Of a stretch of DNA of 64,000 nucleotides, positions 35,009-44,320 are shown in pieces. Where the stretch lies: positions 2,356,001-2,420,000 of the forward strand of contig NZ_JADJTF010000001.1 in assembly GCF_016711335.1 (NCBI RefSeq), given 5' to 3'. The notes beneath the pieces are model-generated. The model searched no databases. It was given only the letters and a program-made list of their open reading frames with translations, and was not told the DNA's origin. Position numbers and translations under genes: made by a program. The number at the start of each line of letters is the position of its first letter. Position 1 is the first letter of the stretch. The DNA comes from Thiofilum sp. Lineage in GTDB: Bacteria; Pseudomonadota; Gammaproteobacteria; Thiotrichales; Thiotrichaceae.

Positions 35009-36289
35009 ATGGACTTTATTTTTGAGGGTATGAACCTTTACATTTTATTAGCCGCTGTTTTTGGTTTATTTATGGCGTGGGGTATTGGCGCAAATGACGT
35101 GGCTAATGCTATGGCAACATCGGTTGGCTCTAAAGCGATTACTATTAAACAAGCTTTGATTATTGCAGCTATTTTTGAATTTGCAGGGGCTTATTTAGCA
35201 GGAGCAGAAGTCACTGAGACCATACGCAAAGGGCTAGTGCAGCAAGACGCCTTTGCAGGTAATCCAGAGCTAGTGATTTGGGGAATGCTGGCGTCTTTAT
35301 TAGCGGCTGGATTGTGGCTTTTAATAGCGACTCAACAAGGCTGGCCAGTATCAACCACTCATACGATTGTGGGCGCTATCGTAGGATTTGCAGCAGTAGG
35401 GGTTGGAACCCATGCCGTGGATTGGGGCAATGTAGGCTCGATTGCTATGAGTTGGGTCTTTTCGCCAGTCTTGGCGGGAATTGTTGCCTTCGTGGTTTTT
35501 ATGAGTATTCAAAAACTTATTATTGATACCCCCAACCCCTTGGAGAATGCACGGCGCTTTGGTCCCTTATACCTATTTTTTGTCGGCTTTATTCTATCAC
35601 TGCTCACGATCAAAAAAGGCTTGAAATACGTGGGTATTCATTTCAGTGATAGTGCTGAGTTAGCAGTCGCTTTAGCGATTGGAACAATAGTCGCTTTAAT
35701 CGGTTATCTATTAATTAATAGAGTCAATATTAGTTCAACTTCAGAGAGTAGTACTACCGCACGGCGACGTTCTCAGTACTCTAACGTGGAGAAAATTTTT
35801 GCAGTGATGATGGTGTTTACGGCCTCGGCTATGGCGTTTGCTCACGGCTCTAATGATGTCGCCAATGCAGTAGGTCCGATGGCAGCGGTACTAAGTGCAG
35901 TACACAGTGGAGCCGTAGAGGCTAAAGCGGCTGTACCCTCATGGGTATTATTATTAGGAGCGATAGGCATAGTCATTGGTTTAGCTACCTTGGGTTATAA
36001 AGTCATTGCGACCGTAGGGACTGAAATTACTGAATTAACACCTACTCGTGGTTTTTCTGCTGAGTTTGGTACCGCTTTAACCGTAGTGATGGCATCGTAT
36101 ACGGGCATTCCGATTTCAACGACTCATACATTAGTGGGGGCGGTATTAGGGGTAGGCATTGCACGAGGCATTGCGGCGATTGATCTTAGGGTAATGGGCG
36201 GTATTTTACTGTCATGGATGGTGACTTTGCCAATGGGTGCCATTCTGTCGATTTTGTTTTTCTTTATGCTCAAAGGCATGTTTAGCTAA
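35009..36289 (+). CDS. pitA: Low-affinity inorganic phosphate transporter, PiT family
   Basis: This 426-residue inner-membrane protein has about ten helices and the two PiT family signatures in inverted-topology halves: GANDVANAMATSVGSKAIT (residues ~27-45) and AHGSNDVANAVGPMAAV (~280). Paired PVSTTHTIVGAIVG and PISTTHTLVGAVLG motifs follow each. It transports phosphate as a neutral metal-phosphate complex using the proton gradient. It is preceded by a strong AAGGAG site and forms an operon with the DUF47 gene. Confidence 0.95.
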   Translation: MDFIFEGMNLYILLAAVFGLFMAWGIGANDVANAMATSVGSKAITIKQALIIAAIFEFAGAYLAGAEVTETIRKGLVQQDAFAGNPELVIWGMLASLLAAGLWLLIATQQGWPVSTTHTIVGAIVGFAAVGVGTHAVDWGNVGSIAMSWVFSPVLAGIVAFVVFMSIQKLIIDTPNPLENARRFGPLYLFFVGFILSLLTIKKGLKYVGIHFSDSAELAVALAIGTIVALIGYLLINRVNISSTSESSTTARRRSQYSNVEKIFAVMMVFTASAMAFAHGSNDVANAVGPMAAVLSAVHSGAVEAKAAVPSWVLLLGAIGIVIGLATLGYKVIATVGTEITELTPTRGFSAEFGTALTVVMASYTGIPISTTHTLVGAVLGVGIARGIAAIDLRVMGGILLSWMVTLPMGAILSILFFFMLKGMFS

Positions 36290-36315
36290 TTTCACCTCGT
36301 TTAAGCACCAAAACG

Positions 36316-36343
36316 TAGGGGCAAATCTAGGTGTTTGCCCCTA
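36316..36343. terminator. Hairpin between convergent pitA and phoU; repeat family copy 2
   Basis: TAGGGGCAAA and TTTGCCCCTA form a perfect 10-bp stem with an 8-nt loop. It lies between the convergent ends of pitA and phoU, so could terminate both, although no long T-run follows. It is related to the hairpin at 5816-5837. Confidence 0.55.
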
Positions 36344-36394
36344 GCTGTATAAGGCTCCAAAGCTCTGATAAGCCTTATTTTAAGGTACAGAGTA

Positions 36395-37117
36395 TTAATT
36401 CAATTTTTTCACTGGGGCATTAGCGAGTACCGCTTTTACTTCCTCTTTGCTGGTGTGGCGAATATCTTTACCATTGACCAGATAAATCACATACTCACAC
36501 ACATTACAGCAATGATCACCGATGCGCTCTAGAGCACGCGCACACCACACCACATTCAGACTGTGCTTAATATTGCGCGGATCTTCCATCATCATGGTAA
36601 TCAATTGACGGTAGATAGCCTCAAACTCGCGGTCAATCTCTAAATCTGTCTCAGCCACTTGCATGGCGCGGGTAGCATCTACTCGTGCAAACGCATCTAG
36701 AGTATCGCGCAACATGAGTTTGACGTGCTCACACAAATGACGTAAAGCGAGCGTTAAATTAGTATCGAGTTGTTCTGAGGCTTCAGCCGCATAACGACCG
36801 ATTTTTTCAGCCTCATCACCAATGCGCTCTAAATCGGTAATGGATTTAATAATCGTCAGGATTAAACGTAAATCGACCGCAGCAGGTTGGCGGCGAGCGA
36901 TAATACGCGCACATTCTTCATCAATAGCCACTTCCAGTTTGTTAACCTTATAGTCATTACGTGCTACTTCAGCGCCTAACTCGCTATCTTTTTCCAGTAA
37001 TGCTTTGACAGCATTACTGAGCTGCTCTTCTACCAAACCACCCATTTGTAGTACGTGGGTACGTACTACTTCCAATTCTTGGTTATAGGTGTGAGAGGTA
37101 TGTTGTGTAATCTCCAT
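36395..37117 (-). CDS. phoU: Phosphate-signalling protein PhoU
   Basis: This 240-residue protein has two three-helix PhoU repeats: TRTHVLQMG-like N-terminus (EVVRTHVLQMGGLVEEQL), then DLRLILTIIKSITDLERIGDEAEKIGRYA and NVVWCARALERIGDHCCNVCEYVIYL, each with the metal-binding E/D-x-x-R-I-G-D motif. It links the Pst transporter to PhoR to repress the Pho regulon when phosphate is plentiful. It is the last gene of the pstCAB-phoU operon, 15 nt after pstB. Confidence 0.95.
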   Translation of the reverse strand: MEITQHTSHTYNQELEVVRTHVLQMGGLVEEQLSNAVKALLEKDSELGAEVARNDYKVNKLEVAIDEECARIIARRQPAAVDLRLILTIIKSITDLERIGDEAEKIGRYAAEASEQLDTNLTLALRHLCEHVKLMLRDTLDAFARVDATRAMQVAETDLEIDREFEAIYRQLITMMMEDPRNIKHSLNVVWCARALERIGDHCCNVCEYVIYLVNGKDIRHTSKEEVKAVLANAPVKKLN

Positions 37118-37132
37118 GCAGATACCCCCATA

Positions 37133-38002
37133 TTAACCGAAGCGTCCGGTAATATAATTTTCTGTTAATTGATGCTCAGGATTAGTAAACACGGTATTAG
37201 TATCATTCACCTCGACTAATTTGCCTAAGTGGAAATAAGCAGTACGTTGTGAAATACGTGCCGCTTGTTGCATCGAGTGAGTCACGATACAAATCGTGAA
37301 CGATTGACGTAACTCCTCAATCAACTCTTCAATAGTAGCCGTGGCAATCGGGTCTAGTGCCGAGGTAGGCTCATCCATCAGAATCACTTCTGGACTCACG
37401 GCAATAGTACGGGCGATACATAAGCGTTGCTGCTGCCCACCTGATAAACCTGTTCCAGGTGAGGAGAGGCGATCTTTTACCTCATTAAACAACCCCGCTT
37501 TTTTCAGGCTATCTTCCACAATATCATCTAGTTCAGCTCGATTGGCAGCTAGCCCATGTAAGCGTGGACCATAAGCCACATTGTCATAAATAGATTTAGG
37601 AAAAGGATTCGGCTTTTGGAATACCATACCTACGCGTGCACGCAACAGCACGGGATCTAGGTCTTTACTATAGATGTCCATACCATCTAAGAGTAGTTGC
37701 CCAGTGACCTTAGCATCTTGAATAGTGTCGTTCATGCGATTGAGACAGCGTAGATACGTGGATTTACCACAGCCTGAAGGGCCAATCATGGCAATCACTT
37801 CATTGCGTCCAATATCTAAATCGACATCAAAAATGGCTTGCTTAGCTCCGGCGTAAAACACATTCACTGCCCGCGTTTTAAACTTAGCATTGTCTAATAA
37901 AGGTTTACCTACTGTATGAGTAATAGCAGCAGAGAACTCATCGCGGTTTTCGGCACGGGTAGTAGCATCTAGCATAGGGTTTGAACTCGTAATAGCACTC
38001 AT
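37133..38002 (-). CDS. pstB: Phosphate ABC transporter ATP-binding protein
   Basis: This 289-residue ABC ATPase has Walker A GPSGCGKST, the Q-loop in MVFQKPNPFPKSIYDNV, signature LSGGQQQRLCIARTIA, Walker B VILMDEPTSALDP and the H-loop IVTHSM. The N-terminal ~40 residues precede the NALKDINLDI-type strand and are longer than in E. coli. ATG 38002 is preferred over an in-frame TTG at 38023 that would overlap pstA. Confidence 0.96.
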   Translation of the reverse strand: MSAITSSNPMLDATTRAENRDEFSAAITHTVGKPLLDNAKFKTRAVNVFYAGAKQAIFDVDLDIGRNEVIAMIGPSGCGKSTYLRCLNRMNDTIQDAKVTGQLLLDGMDIYSKDLDPVLLRARVGMVFQKPNPFPKSIYDNVAYGPRLHGLAANRAELDDIVEDSLKKAGLFNEVKDRLSSPGTGLSGGQQQRLCIARTIAVSPEVILMDEPTSALDPIATATIEELIEELRQSFTICIVTHSMQQAARISQRTAYFHLGKLVEVNDTNTVFTNPEHQLTENYITGRFG

Positions 38003-38006
38003 AGGA

Positions 38007-39287
38007 TCACCAACGTCTCTCAAAGCGTTTTCTTAATAATACCGCTAATAAATTCATAATGACTAAAAAGCCCAGCAAGATCAAAATAGCTGCTGAGGTT
38101 TTAGCTGTAAAGGCACGTTCGGGGCTGTCTGACCACAAGTAAATCTGCACCGGTAAAGCTGCGGCAGGATCAGTAATGGAAGCAGGGACATCAATAATGA
38201 ACGCTACCATGCCGATCATGAGCAGAGGAGCGGTTTCCCCTAGTGCTTGTGCCATTCCAATAATGGTTCCCGTTAAAATACCAGGCATAGCCAACGGTAC
38301 AACATGGTGAAAGACCGTTTGTACCTTGGAGGCCCCTAAGCCAAATGCCGCTTCACGTATTGAGGGTGGCACAGCCTTAATGGCTGCACGGCTAGCAATA
38401 ATAATAGTGGGTAGCGTCATTAAGCTCAGCACCAGTCCACCCACCAAAGGGGTAGAGCGCGGTACGCCAAAAAACTGAATAAACACCGCTAAACCTAATA
38501 AACCAAACACAATGGAAGGGACAGCAGCAAGATTATTAATATTAACTTCAACTAAATCCACCCAAAAATTATTTTTCGGAGCGAACTCTTCCAAATACAC
38601 CGCTGCCGCTACGCCAATCGGGAAAGAGAGGGCTAAAGTAATCAACATAGTATATAAAGAACCGACTAAGGCACTTAAAATACCGGCTTGTTCAGGTTCA
38701 CGCGAATCACCATTAGTAAATAAAACACTATTAAAACGGTTATCTACTTGACCTTTGGCTTTTAACTCATCCAGCCATTGCGTTTCATAAGGCTTTAAAC
38801 GGTCATTGCCTTCTTTGTAATAAACATCACTGTCATCATTACTCAAAAACCATATCGCTTGCTTAGTACCAAGAAGGTTGGGATTTTCTAATACCATTGC
38901 TTGTAAACGATAGGGTGCATTAGAACTAATAATATTTTTTAAGGCACGTTTTTCATTACGTCCATTCACATTAGGGAATTGTTGTGCTAAAGCATCATTC
39001 ACTAACACGCTATAATCCGCACGGCGTAACTCTTCAGGCGTAGATTGTGCAGTCACACCCAGTTTTTCAGCATTAAACTCAATATTCAGTTGAATATAAT
39101 GATGGGTAAAAGCAGGAAGCGCTTTATAGGTAATATCAGCTAGTAAAATTACTAAGAATAATAAGCTGATCACAATAGAAGCTACACCGTACCAACGAAA
39201 ACGTTTTTCACGGCTATAGCGTTTTTGCAAGCTCACTTTAACTTTTTCAGTGGTTGCACTCACAGTGGGGGTAGTGATATTAGTCAT
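38007..39287 (-). CDS. pstA: Phosphate ABC transporter permease PstA
   Basis: This ~426-residue permease has a TM near residues 35-55, a long periplasmic insert (~60-190), then six helices containing the permease EAA-like loop (IREAAFGLGASKVQTVFHHVVP). It is much longer than E. coli PstA (296) because of the insert, a layout seen in other gammaproteobacteria. ATG 39287 overlaps the pstC stop, which supports it over the TTG at 39323. Confidence 0.93.
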   Translation of the reverse strand: MTNITTPTVSATTEKVKVSLQKRYSREKRFRWYGVASIVISLLFLVILLADITYKALPAFTHHYIQLNIEFNAEKLGVTAQSTPEELRRADYSVLVNDALAQQFPNVNGRNEKRALKNIISSNAPYRLQAMVLENPNLLGTKQAIWFLSNDDSDVYYKEGNDRLKPYETQWLDELKAKGQVDNRFNSVLFTNGDSREPEQAGILSALVGSLYTMLITLALSFPIGVAAAVYLEEFAPKNNFWVDLVEVNINNLAAVPSIVFGLLGLAVFIQFFGVPRSTPLVGGLVLSLMTLPTIIIASRAAIKAVPPSIREAAFGLGASKVQTVFHHVVPLAMPGILTGTIIGMAQALGETAPLLMIGMVAFIIDVPASITDPAAALPVQIYLWSDSPERAFTAKTSAAILILLGFLVIMNLLAVLLRKRFERRW

Positions 39288-40674
39288 ATTGCTCACGATA
39301 TTTGCGTACAATGTGCAAGGCAATCACATTCAATACTAGGGTCATTAAGAACAGCGTTAAACCTAGGGCAAAGGCAGCTAAGGTTTTAGTGCTATCAAAT
39401 TCTTGGTCACCGGTGAGTAGGGCAACAATTTGGACTGTTACGGTAGTCACGGCTTCCAAAGGATTAATAGTGAGATTGGCCGACATACCTGCTGCCATTA
39501 CCACAATCATAGTTTCACCAATGGCACGCGAGGCCGCTAATAAAAATGCGCCCACAATCCCCGGCAGAGCGGCGGGAATAATCACTTGTTTAATGGTTTC
39601 CGATTTAGTCGCACCCATACCATAAGAACCATCGCGCATCGCTTGCGGTACGGCATTAATCACATCATCCGAAAGCGATGACATAAACGGGATAATCATA
39701 ATACCCATAACAATACCGGCTGCGAGTGCACTTTCAGAGGCAACGCTTAAGCCTAATGCTTCACCCGTATCACGAATAAAAGGTGCAACCGTTAGTGCGG
39801 CAAAGAATCCATAAACCACAGTAGGAATACCGGCTAAGACCTCAAGAGCGGGTTTAGCAATATTACGCACGGGCTTAGAGGCATATTCAGATAAATAGAT
39901 AGCGGACATTAAGCCCAAAGGGACAGCGACTAACAAAGCAATAGCTGAAATTAATAAGGTTCCCACTAATAGGGGTATAAAACCAAAACTACCGGAACTA
40001 CCTACCTGATCAGCACGTAATGCCGTTTGCGGACTCCAATGCGTGCCAAATAAAAAGTCCAGTATCGATACATCACTGAAAAAGCGTATCGATTCAAAGA
40101 GTACCGAAAACACAATACCCGCTGTAGTTAAAATCGCAATAGAGGCACACGATGCCATGAAAAACGTTGCGACTTTTTCTACCCGATTACGTGCGCGTAA
40201 CTCAGGCTTAATGAGGCGTAAGCCATAAAATATTCCGAGTATAGCTAATACTAACACCAGAACCGTTTTAGCCATATTGCTAATATTGAGAATACTTTGG
40301 TAATACTCCGCCGCTTGTTTTTGAGTGGGGTCGGTCAGCTCATTAATATTGCCCTGATTAACTGCACTTTGAATGCGATTCATAAACAATCCAATTTGTT
40401 CAGTGGATTGGCTTTGAATTTCAACGGGTAAACTGTTGCTTACTAAACTGGTAGCGATAGGGGTATTAAAAGTGTTCCAAAGTAATAAAATTACTAAGGC
40501 AGGTATGCCGCACCAAATAGCCACCAAATGACCATAATAGCCGGGTAGGGAGTGTAAATTACTGCCCTTGCGTTGGGGATTGGGTTTAGCTAAGGCGAGG
40601 GAGCGCTTACGCCCGATGACATAACTAAAACCCACTAATAACAGCAAGATCAATAAAATATTGGCTGTATTCAT
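39280..40674 (-). CDS. pstC: Phosphate ABC transporter permease PstC
   Basis: This 464-residue permease begins with a TM (residues 3-20) and a second one near 50-70, then a periplasmic insert, and a C-terminal transporter domain with AMRDGSYGMGATKSETIKQVIIP (EAA loop). The inserted N-terminal region parallels that of PstA. It forms the phosphate channel with PstA, powered by PstB. It is the first gene after pstS, from which it is separated by ~200 nt with a hairpin. Confidence 0.93.
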   Translation of the reverse strand: MNTANILLILLLLVGFSYVIGRKRSLALAKPNPQRKGSNLHSLPGYYGHLVAIWCGIPALVILLLWNTFNTPIATSLVSNSLPVEIQSQSTEQIGLFMNRIQSAVNQGNINELTDPTQKQAAEYYQSILNISNMAKTVLVLVLAILGIFYGLRLIKPELRARNRVEKVATFFMASCASIAILTTAGIVFSVLFESIRFFSDVSILDFLFGTHWSPQTALRADQVGSSGSFGFIPLLVGTLLISAIALLVAVPLGLMSAIYLSEYASKPVRNIAKPALEVLAGIPTVVYGFFAALTVAPFIRDTGEALGLSVASESALAAGIVMGIMIIPFMSSLSDDVINAVPQAMRDGSYGMGATKSETIKQVIIPAALPGIVGAFLLAASRAIGETMIVVMAAGMSANLTINPLEAVTTVTVQIVALLTGDQEFDSTKTLAAFALGLTLFLMTLVLNVIALHIVRKYREQYD

Positions 40675-40710
40675 TCAGTCACCGATCAATAATAGAAGGT
40701 ACTTAAAACT

Positions 40711-40742
40711 AAAAAAGCAGGATGGTTATACACCACCCTGCT
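40711..40742 (-). terminator. Terminator/attenuator between pstS and pstC
   Basis: On the minus strand AGCAGGGTGGT and ACCATCCTGCT (one G-T pair) form an 11-bp stem followed by TTTTTT. It lies downstream of pstS and upstream of pstC, a position suited to partial termination so that the binding protein is made in excess. Confidence 0.72.
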
Positions 40743-40878
40743 GAATCACATAATATCCAGTCCATTGGACTATTAGACTATTTTTATAATGACGTTTTAA
40801 TCAGTGCATGCTCGCTCTGTAAGCCAACTAGGGAGGTTGCCAGTTAGAGACACAAGGGGCAGACACTGACTAGGCGTC

Positions 40879-41907
40879 TTATAAACCGGTTAAAGCAGTC
40901 ATCGCTTTACCGTCAGCGGCAAATTTAGCGCGTTCTTCAGCAGGCATAGGAATCATGCCTTTATCGGCTAGATAACCCTCATCACCCCAAGCAGCATCGC
41001 TGGTAAACTCAGCTACAAAGTCTTCCAGACCTTTGATAGTGCCCACATGCTCTTTTTTCACATACATGTATAAAGGACGTGAAACAGGGTATTTACCTGC
41101 TGCGATAGATTCAAAGGAAATGTCTACACCATCAATTTTCGCACCCTTCACTTTCTCGCTATTTTGATCAAGGAAGCTAAAACCGAAAATACCTAGTGCA
41201 TTTGGATTAGCATTAAGCTTTTGTACGATTAAGTTGTCGTTTTCGCCGGCTTCAACATAATGTCCGTCTTCGCGTATACCTTCACAAATGGCTTTGAATT
41301 TAGCGTTATCATCTTTTTCTAGTTTTTTGACCCAATCAAAGCTTTTGCAGCCTTCATGCATCACCATCTCAACGAAAGCATCACGCGTACCGGAGGTAGG
41401 TGGTGGACCTAGTACTTCGATTTTAGTATCAGGTAGGTTGGCGTTGATTTGCTTCCAAGTGGTGAATTTATTAGCAGCGGTTGTACCATCTTCTTGTGGC
41501 ACGTCTTTAGCTAATGCCATAAAGAGTTCTTTACGGCTCAGGTCAAAGCCACCTGCATCCTTAGCGTTCGCAATAGCAATGCCGTCATAACCGACTTTAA
41601 CTTCAACCGCGTTTACGCCATTCTTTTTACACATTTCTAATTCAGAGTCTTTAATGCGACGCGAAGCATTAGTAATGTCTGGAGTAGCCACACCTACACC
41701 CGAACAAAATAGCTTCATACCGCCCCCAGTGCCAGTAGCTTCAACTTTAGGCGCGGGATTGCCCGTTTTCTTAGCATAGTTCTCAGCGACTGATGTAGAG
41801 AACGGGAAAACGGTGGATGAACCAACGATCTCAATATTGTCACGCGCTTGTGCAGCACCAAAACCCATTAATAAACTAGCTGCCACGAGCCATGTTAATG
41901 ATTTCAT
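40879..41907 (-). CDS. pstS: Periplasmic phosphate-binding protein
   Basis: This 342-residue protein has a Sec signal peptide (cleavage after ~AQA, residue 21). The mature part has IEIVGSSTVFPFSTSVAE, EATGTGGGMKLFCSGVG, DITNASRRIKDSE, the phosphate-contacting GPPPTSGTRDAFVEM and NALGIFGFSFLD. It is the PstS type common in marine and sulfur gammaproteobacteria. It has GGAG ahead of its ATG and a good Pho box upstream. Confidence 0.95.
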   Translation of the reverse strand: MKSLTWLVAASLLMGFGAAQARDNIEIVGSSTVFPFSTSVAENYAKKTGNPAPKVEATGTGGGMKLFCSGVGVATPDITNASRRIKDSELEMCKKNGVNAVEVKVGYDGIAIANAKDAGGFDLSRKELFMALAKDVPQEDGTTAANKFTTWKQINANLPDTKIEVLGPPPTSGTRDAFVEMVMHEGCKSFDWVKKLEKDDNAKFKAICEGIREDGHYVEAGENDNLIVQKLNANPNALGIFGFSFLDQNSEKVKGAKIDGVDISFESIAAGKYPVSRPLYMYVKKEHVGTIKGLEDFVAEFTSDAAWGDEGYLADKGMIPMPAEERAKFAADGKAMTALTGL

Positions 41908-41960
41908 GCGGAAGTCTCCATCGAGTCCGAAGTTAAGATGTCGCTAGTCTAAGGATTAAA

Positions 41961-41979
41961 TATGACAATTGTATGACAA
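41961..41979 (-). promoter_or_regulatory. Pho box upstream of pstS
   Basis: On the minus strand TTGTCATACAATTGTCATA gives two TGTCAT half-sites exactly 11 nt apart, matching the PhoB consensus (C/T)TGTCATA(A/T)A(A/T)CTGTCA. It lies ~55 nt before the pstS start codon. Confidence 0.82.
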
Positions 41980-42079
41980 GGTTAGGAGGTATTACTCAAG
42001 GCGGTGATGGAGTAATAAACACAAAAAAGCGTTTGCCGCCTCAATAGCGCACACTCATAATGACGAGCTTTAAAAAGAA

Positions 42080-42856
42080 ATGAATTGCCTTATGCCTATT
42101 ATCCGTCGTCTTTGGCGCTTAAGCGCTTTATTCATCCATTTACTAATAGGGGTGGTACTCGCTCTTGTTTTAACAGGTATTTTGCGCAAAACCTATCAAC
42201 ATGACGTGTTTAAGCGAGCTAAACAATGGTGGCTCAAACGCTTAGCTTCTATTACGGGTGCGGAAGTGATAATCAGTGGTGAACCCTTGTTACAGCGCGT
42301 GTTATGGGTGGCTAATCATGTGTCATGGTTAGATATTGGGGTAGTAGGGGGCGTGGGTGTCCCGCGCTTTTTATCTAAAATTGAAGTGAAAAAATGGCCT
42401 ATTGTTGGCTGGTTAGCTACTCAGGCGGGGACTTTATATATAGATCGTGGACAGTCTGGCGAAACAGCCGCCGAAGCAGTGCGCCAAGCTTTATTACAAG
42501 GGGATAGAGTCGCCTTATTTCCAGAGGGCACAACGACCGACGGTAAAAATGTCAAACACTTTTTTGCGCGTATTTTTGCACCCGCCTTAGATACTGAAAC
42601 CCCTGTGCAGCCTGTGGTATTACGCTACACCGATCAACAAGGGGCAGCTTTAGAGTCTGTACCTTATGTGGGGCAGCAAAACTTATTAATAAATTTATGG
42701 CGTGTGACTGGCCTACCGCGTTTTAAAGCCCATATTCAATTTTTGCCTCCGATAGCTACAGCAGGCTTAAATCGTAAAGAGGTAGCGACTCAGTGCGAAG
42801 AACTCATTAGAGCCGAACTATTAGCAAATCATAGCAGCGACCTAGTAAAGGATTAA
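42080..42856 (+). CDS. 1-acyl-sn-glycerol-3-phosphate acyltransferase (PlsC-like)
   Basis: This 258-residue membrane-associated acyltransferase has an N-terminal hydrophobic helix (~12-32), the catalytic motif ANHVSWLDIG (H-x4-D), GTLYIDRGQSGET, and FPEGTTTDGKNV (substrate-binding motif III). PlsC makes phosphatidic acid. The plsY gene lies 2 kb away on the other strand. The similar ornithine-lipid acyltransferase OlsA cannot be excluded by eye. Confidence 0.85.
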   Translation: MNCLMPIIRRLWRLSALFIHLLIGVVLALVLTGILRKTYQHDVFKRAKQWWLKRLASITGAEVIISGEPLLQRVLWVANHVSWLDIGVVGGVGVPRFLSKIEVKKWPIVGWLATQAGTLYIDRGQSGETAAEAVRQALLQGDRVALFPEGTTTDGKNVKHFFARIFAPALDTETPVQPVVLRYTDQQGAALESVPYVGQQNLLINLWRVTGLPRFKAHIQFLPPIATAGLNRKEVATQCEELIRAELLANHSSDLVKD

Positions 42857-42873
42857 AAATCTTAATCCTTTAC
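42845..42873. terminator. Bidirectional terminator between plsC and the radical SAM gene
   Basis: GTAAAGGATTAA and TTAATCCTTTAC form a perfect 12-bp stem with a 5-nt loop; the left arm contains the plsC stop codon. It sits between convergent genes. Confidence 0.6.
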
Positions 42874-42884
42874 CCACTATATCA

Positions 42885-44252
42885 TTATACTTTGACAGCC
42901 TGAGTAGTCGATTTAGGTCTTTGTTGGGCTTGGCGCATGGTTTCGATATTCCGTTGCACTTCTTGGCTGAGTTCGGTGCTTAAATGTGGGTTAGCTTGTA
43001 ACCAAGCCTCAGGCCATTGAATTTTATCCACGCTAAAGCTCAATGGGTCAACCGCTAAAGGCGCATCAAAGTCTGAAGTAGTTAAATCAAATACGCCGTT
43101 ATCAAAAGGTAAGCCATTAGCTTTGCGTCGAATCATAACGGTCTCGCGTACATTATTTGAGGCATTGACTAAAGCTCGATGGTGGCAATAGGGGTTATTA
43201 CCACGTCGATCAAAAAATACATGCGCCGTCCAGTTACACGCTCCCCGACAGAGTGCGGCAAAATCACAAGTCTTACAAAATCCCCATAAGTGCTCAGTAC
43301 CTGCTGCTGTACCCGCTTTGAGATTAAAGGTTAATTCATCGCGCTCAGTCAGGATTTCAACTAAGGATGCATCTCGGATAGAACCACCTGAATACGCCGC
43401 TGTCGGTAGGGAAGGGCAGCCTTTGATGGTTCCATCGGCTTCAATGCCAATGGTGCTTAAGCCTGCATAGCAACCACGCCAAAAGCTAAACTCCGTTTCG
43501 CGCCCAAAGCCTCTCAGCATGCGATCATAAGGACCATAATAGCCGTAGTTGTTACCGGGTTGCACATAAAAGCCTTGTTGATAACCACGTTTAGCCAAAT
43601 GAGCGAGTAGAGGATGAAAAATGAGTAGCTCATGGGGCTGCATCAATATGTCGGAATTATCGGCTGCATTCCCCATAGGCACGGTCATTTGGATTTGCCA
43701 CGCTTTAGCGCCAGCGTCGACAAGCGCTTGATAGAGTAGAGGAAACTCTGGGGCGGAGAGGCGATTGACTTGGGTATTAGCACCAAAATACAGTCCCACT
43801 GCATTTAAATGCTCCATTGTTTCAAACGCATAGCGCCAAGAGCCTATTTTACCGCGTAACTTATCATGGGTTTGACGCATACCATCGACCGATACCGAGA
43901 TTTGATTAATCCCTGCATCTTTCATACGTTGTGCGGTAGTGCGATTGATACCATAACCCCCAGTAGTCATAGAACAGATCATACCTTGGCGGGTGATTTC
44001 CTCGGCTATATCTAACCAATCAGAGCGCAAGAATGCCTCTCCACCAATCATGGTTACTTCGGTGATACCTACCTCCGCCATTTGACGCACTAAATCAAAA
44101 GCTTCAGCCCTAGATAACTCATTGACGCGTGCTTCACCTGCCCGTGAGCCGCAATGAGTACAGGCTAAATTGCATTTGAGCGTCGTCTCCCAGACGGCAT
44201 AACTTTTACGCCGCGAACTAAAATTAGGAGCTGCTGAAGTAGCTTGTGACAT
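42885..44252 (-). CDS. Radical SAM/SPASM peptide-modifying enzyme
   Basis: This ~455-residue enzyme (start ATG 44252, after AGAGGA; an upstream TTG at 44282 is in frame) has the radical SAM cluster CNLACTHC near residues 27-34, GGEAF-like MIGGEAFLR, SVSVDGM, and a C-terminal SPASM domain: GCYAGLSTIGIEADGTIKGC followed by FCKTCDFAALCRGAC and a later Cys (NPYCHHR) for auxiliary clusters. SPASM enzymes commonly modify ribosomal peptides. Its only operon partner is the XYG-repeat peptide gene 68 nt upstream. The ~90-residue tail after the SPASM domain is unassigned. No RRE domain or PlpY-like partner was recognised. Confidence 0.88.
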   Translation of the reverse strand: MSQATSAAPNFSSRRKSYAVWETTLKCNLACTHCGSRAGEARVNELSRAEAFDLVRQMAEVGITEVTMIGGEAFLRSDWLDIAEEITRQGMICSMTTGGYGINRTTAQRMKDAGINQISVSVDGMRQTHDKLRGKIGSWRYAFETMEHLNAVGLYFGANTQVNRLSAPEFPLLYQALVDAGAKAWQIQMTVPMGNAADNSDILMQPHELLIFHPLLAHLAKRGYQQGFYVQPGNNYGYYGPYDRMLRGFGRETEFSFWRGCYAGLSTIGIEADGTIKGCPSLPTAAYSGGSIRDASLVEILTERDELTFNLKAGTAAGTEHLWGFCKTCDFAALCRGACNWTAHVFFDRRGNNPYCHHRALVNASNNVRETVMIRRKANGLPFDNGVFDLTTSDFDAPLAVDPLSFSVDKIQWPEAWLQANPHLSTELSQEVQRNIETMRQAQQRPKSTTQAVKV

Positions 44253-44320
44253 AGCCAAGGTTCCTCTTATCGTGGGACTCAATTGAATGTAATGATGTTA
44301 ACTACCCTAAGCTGAAGCTT

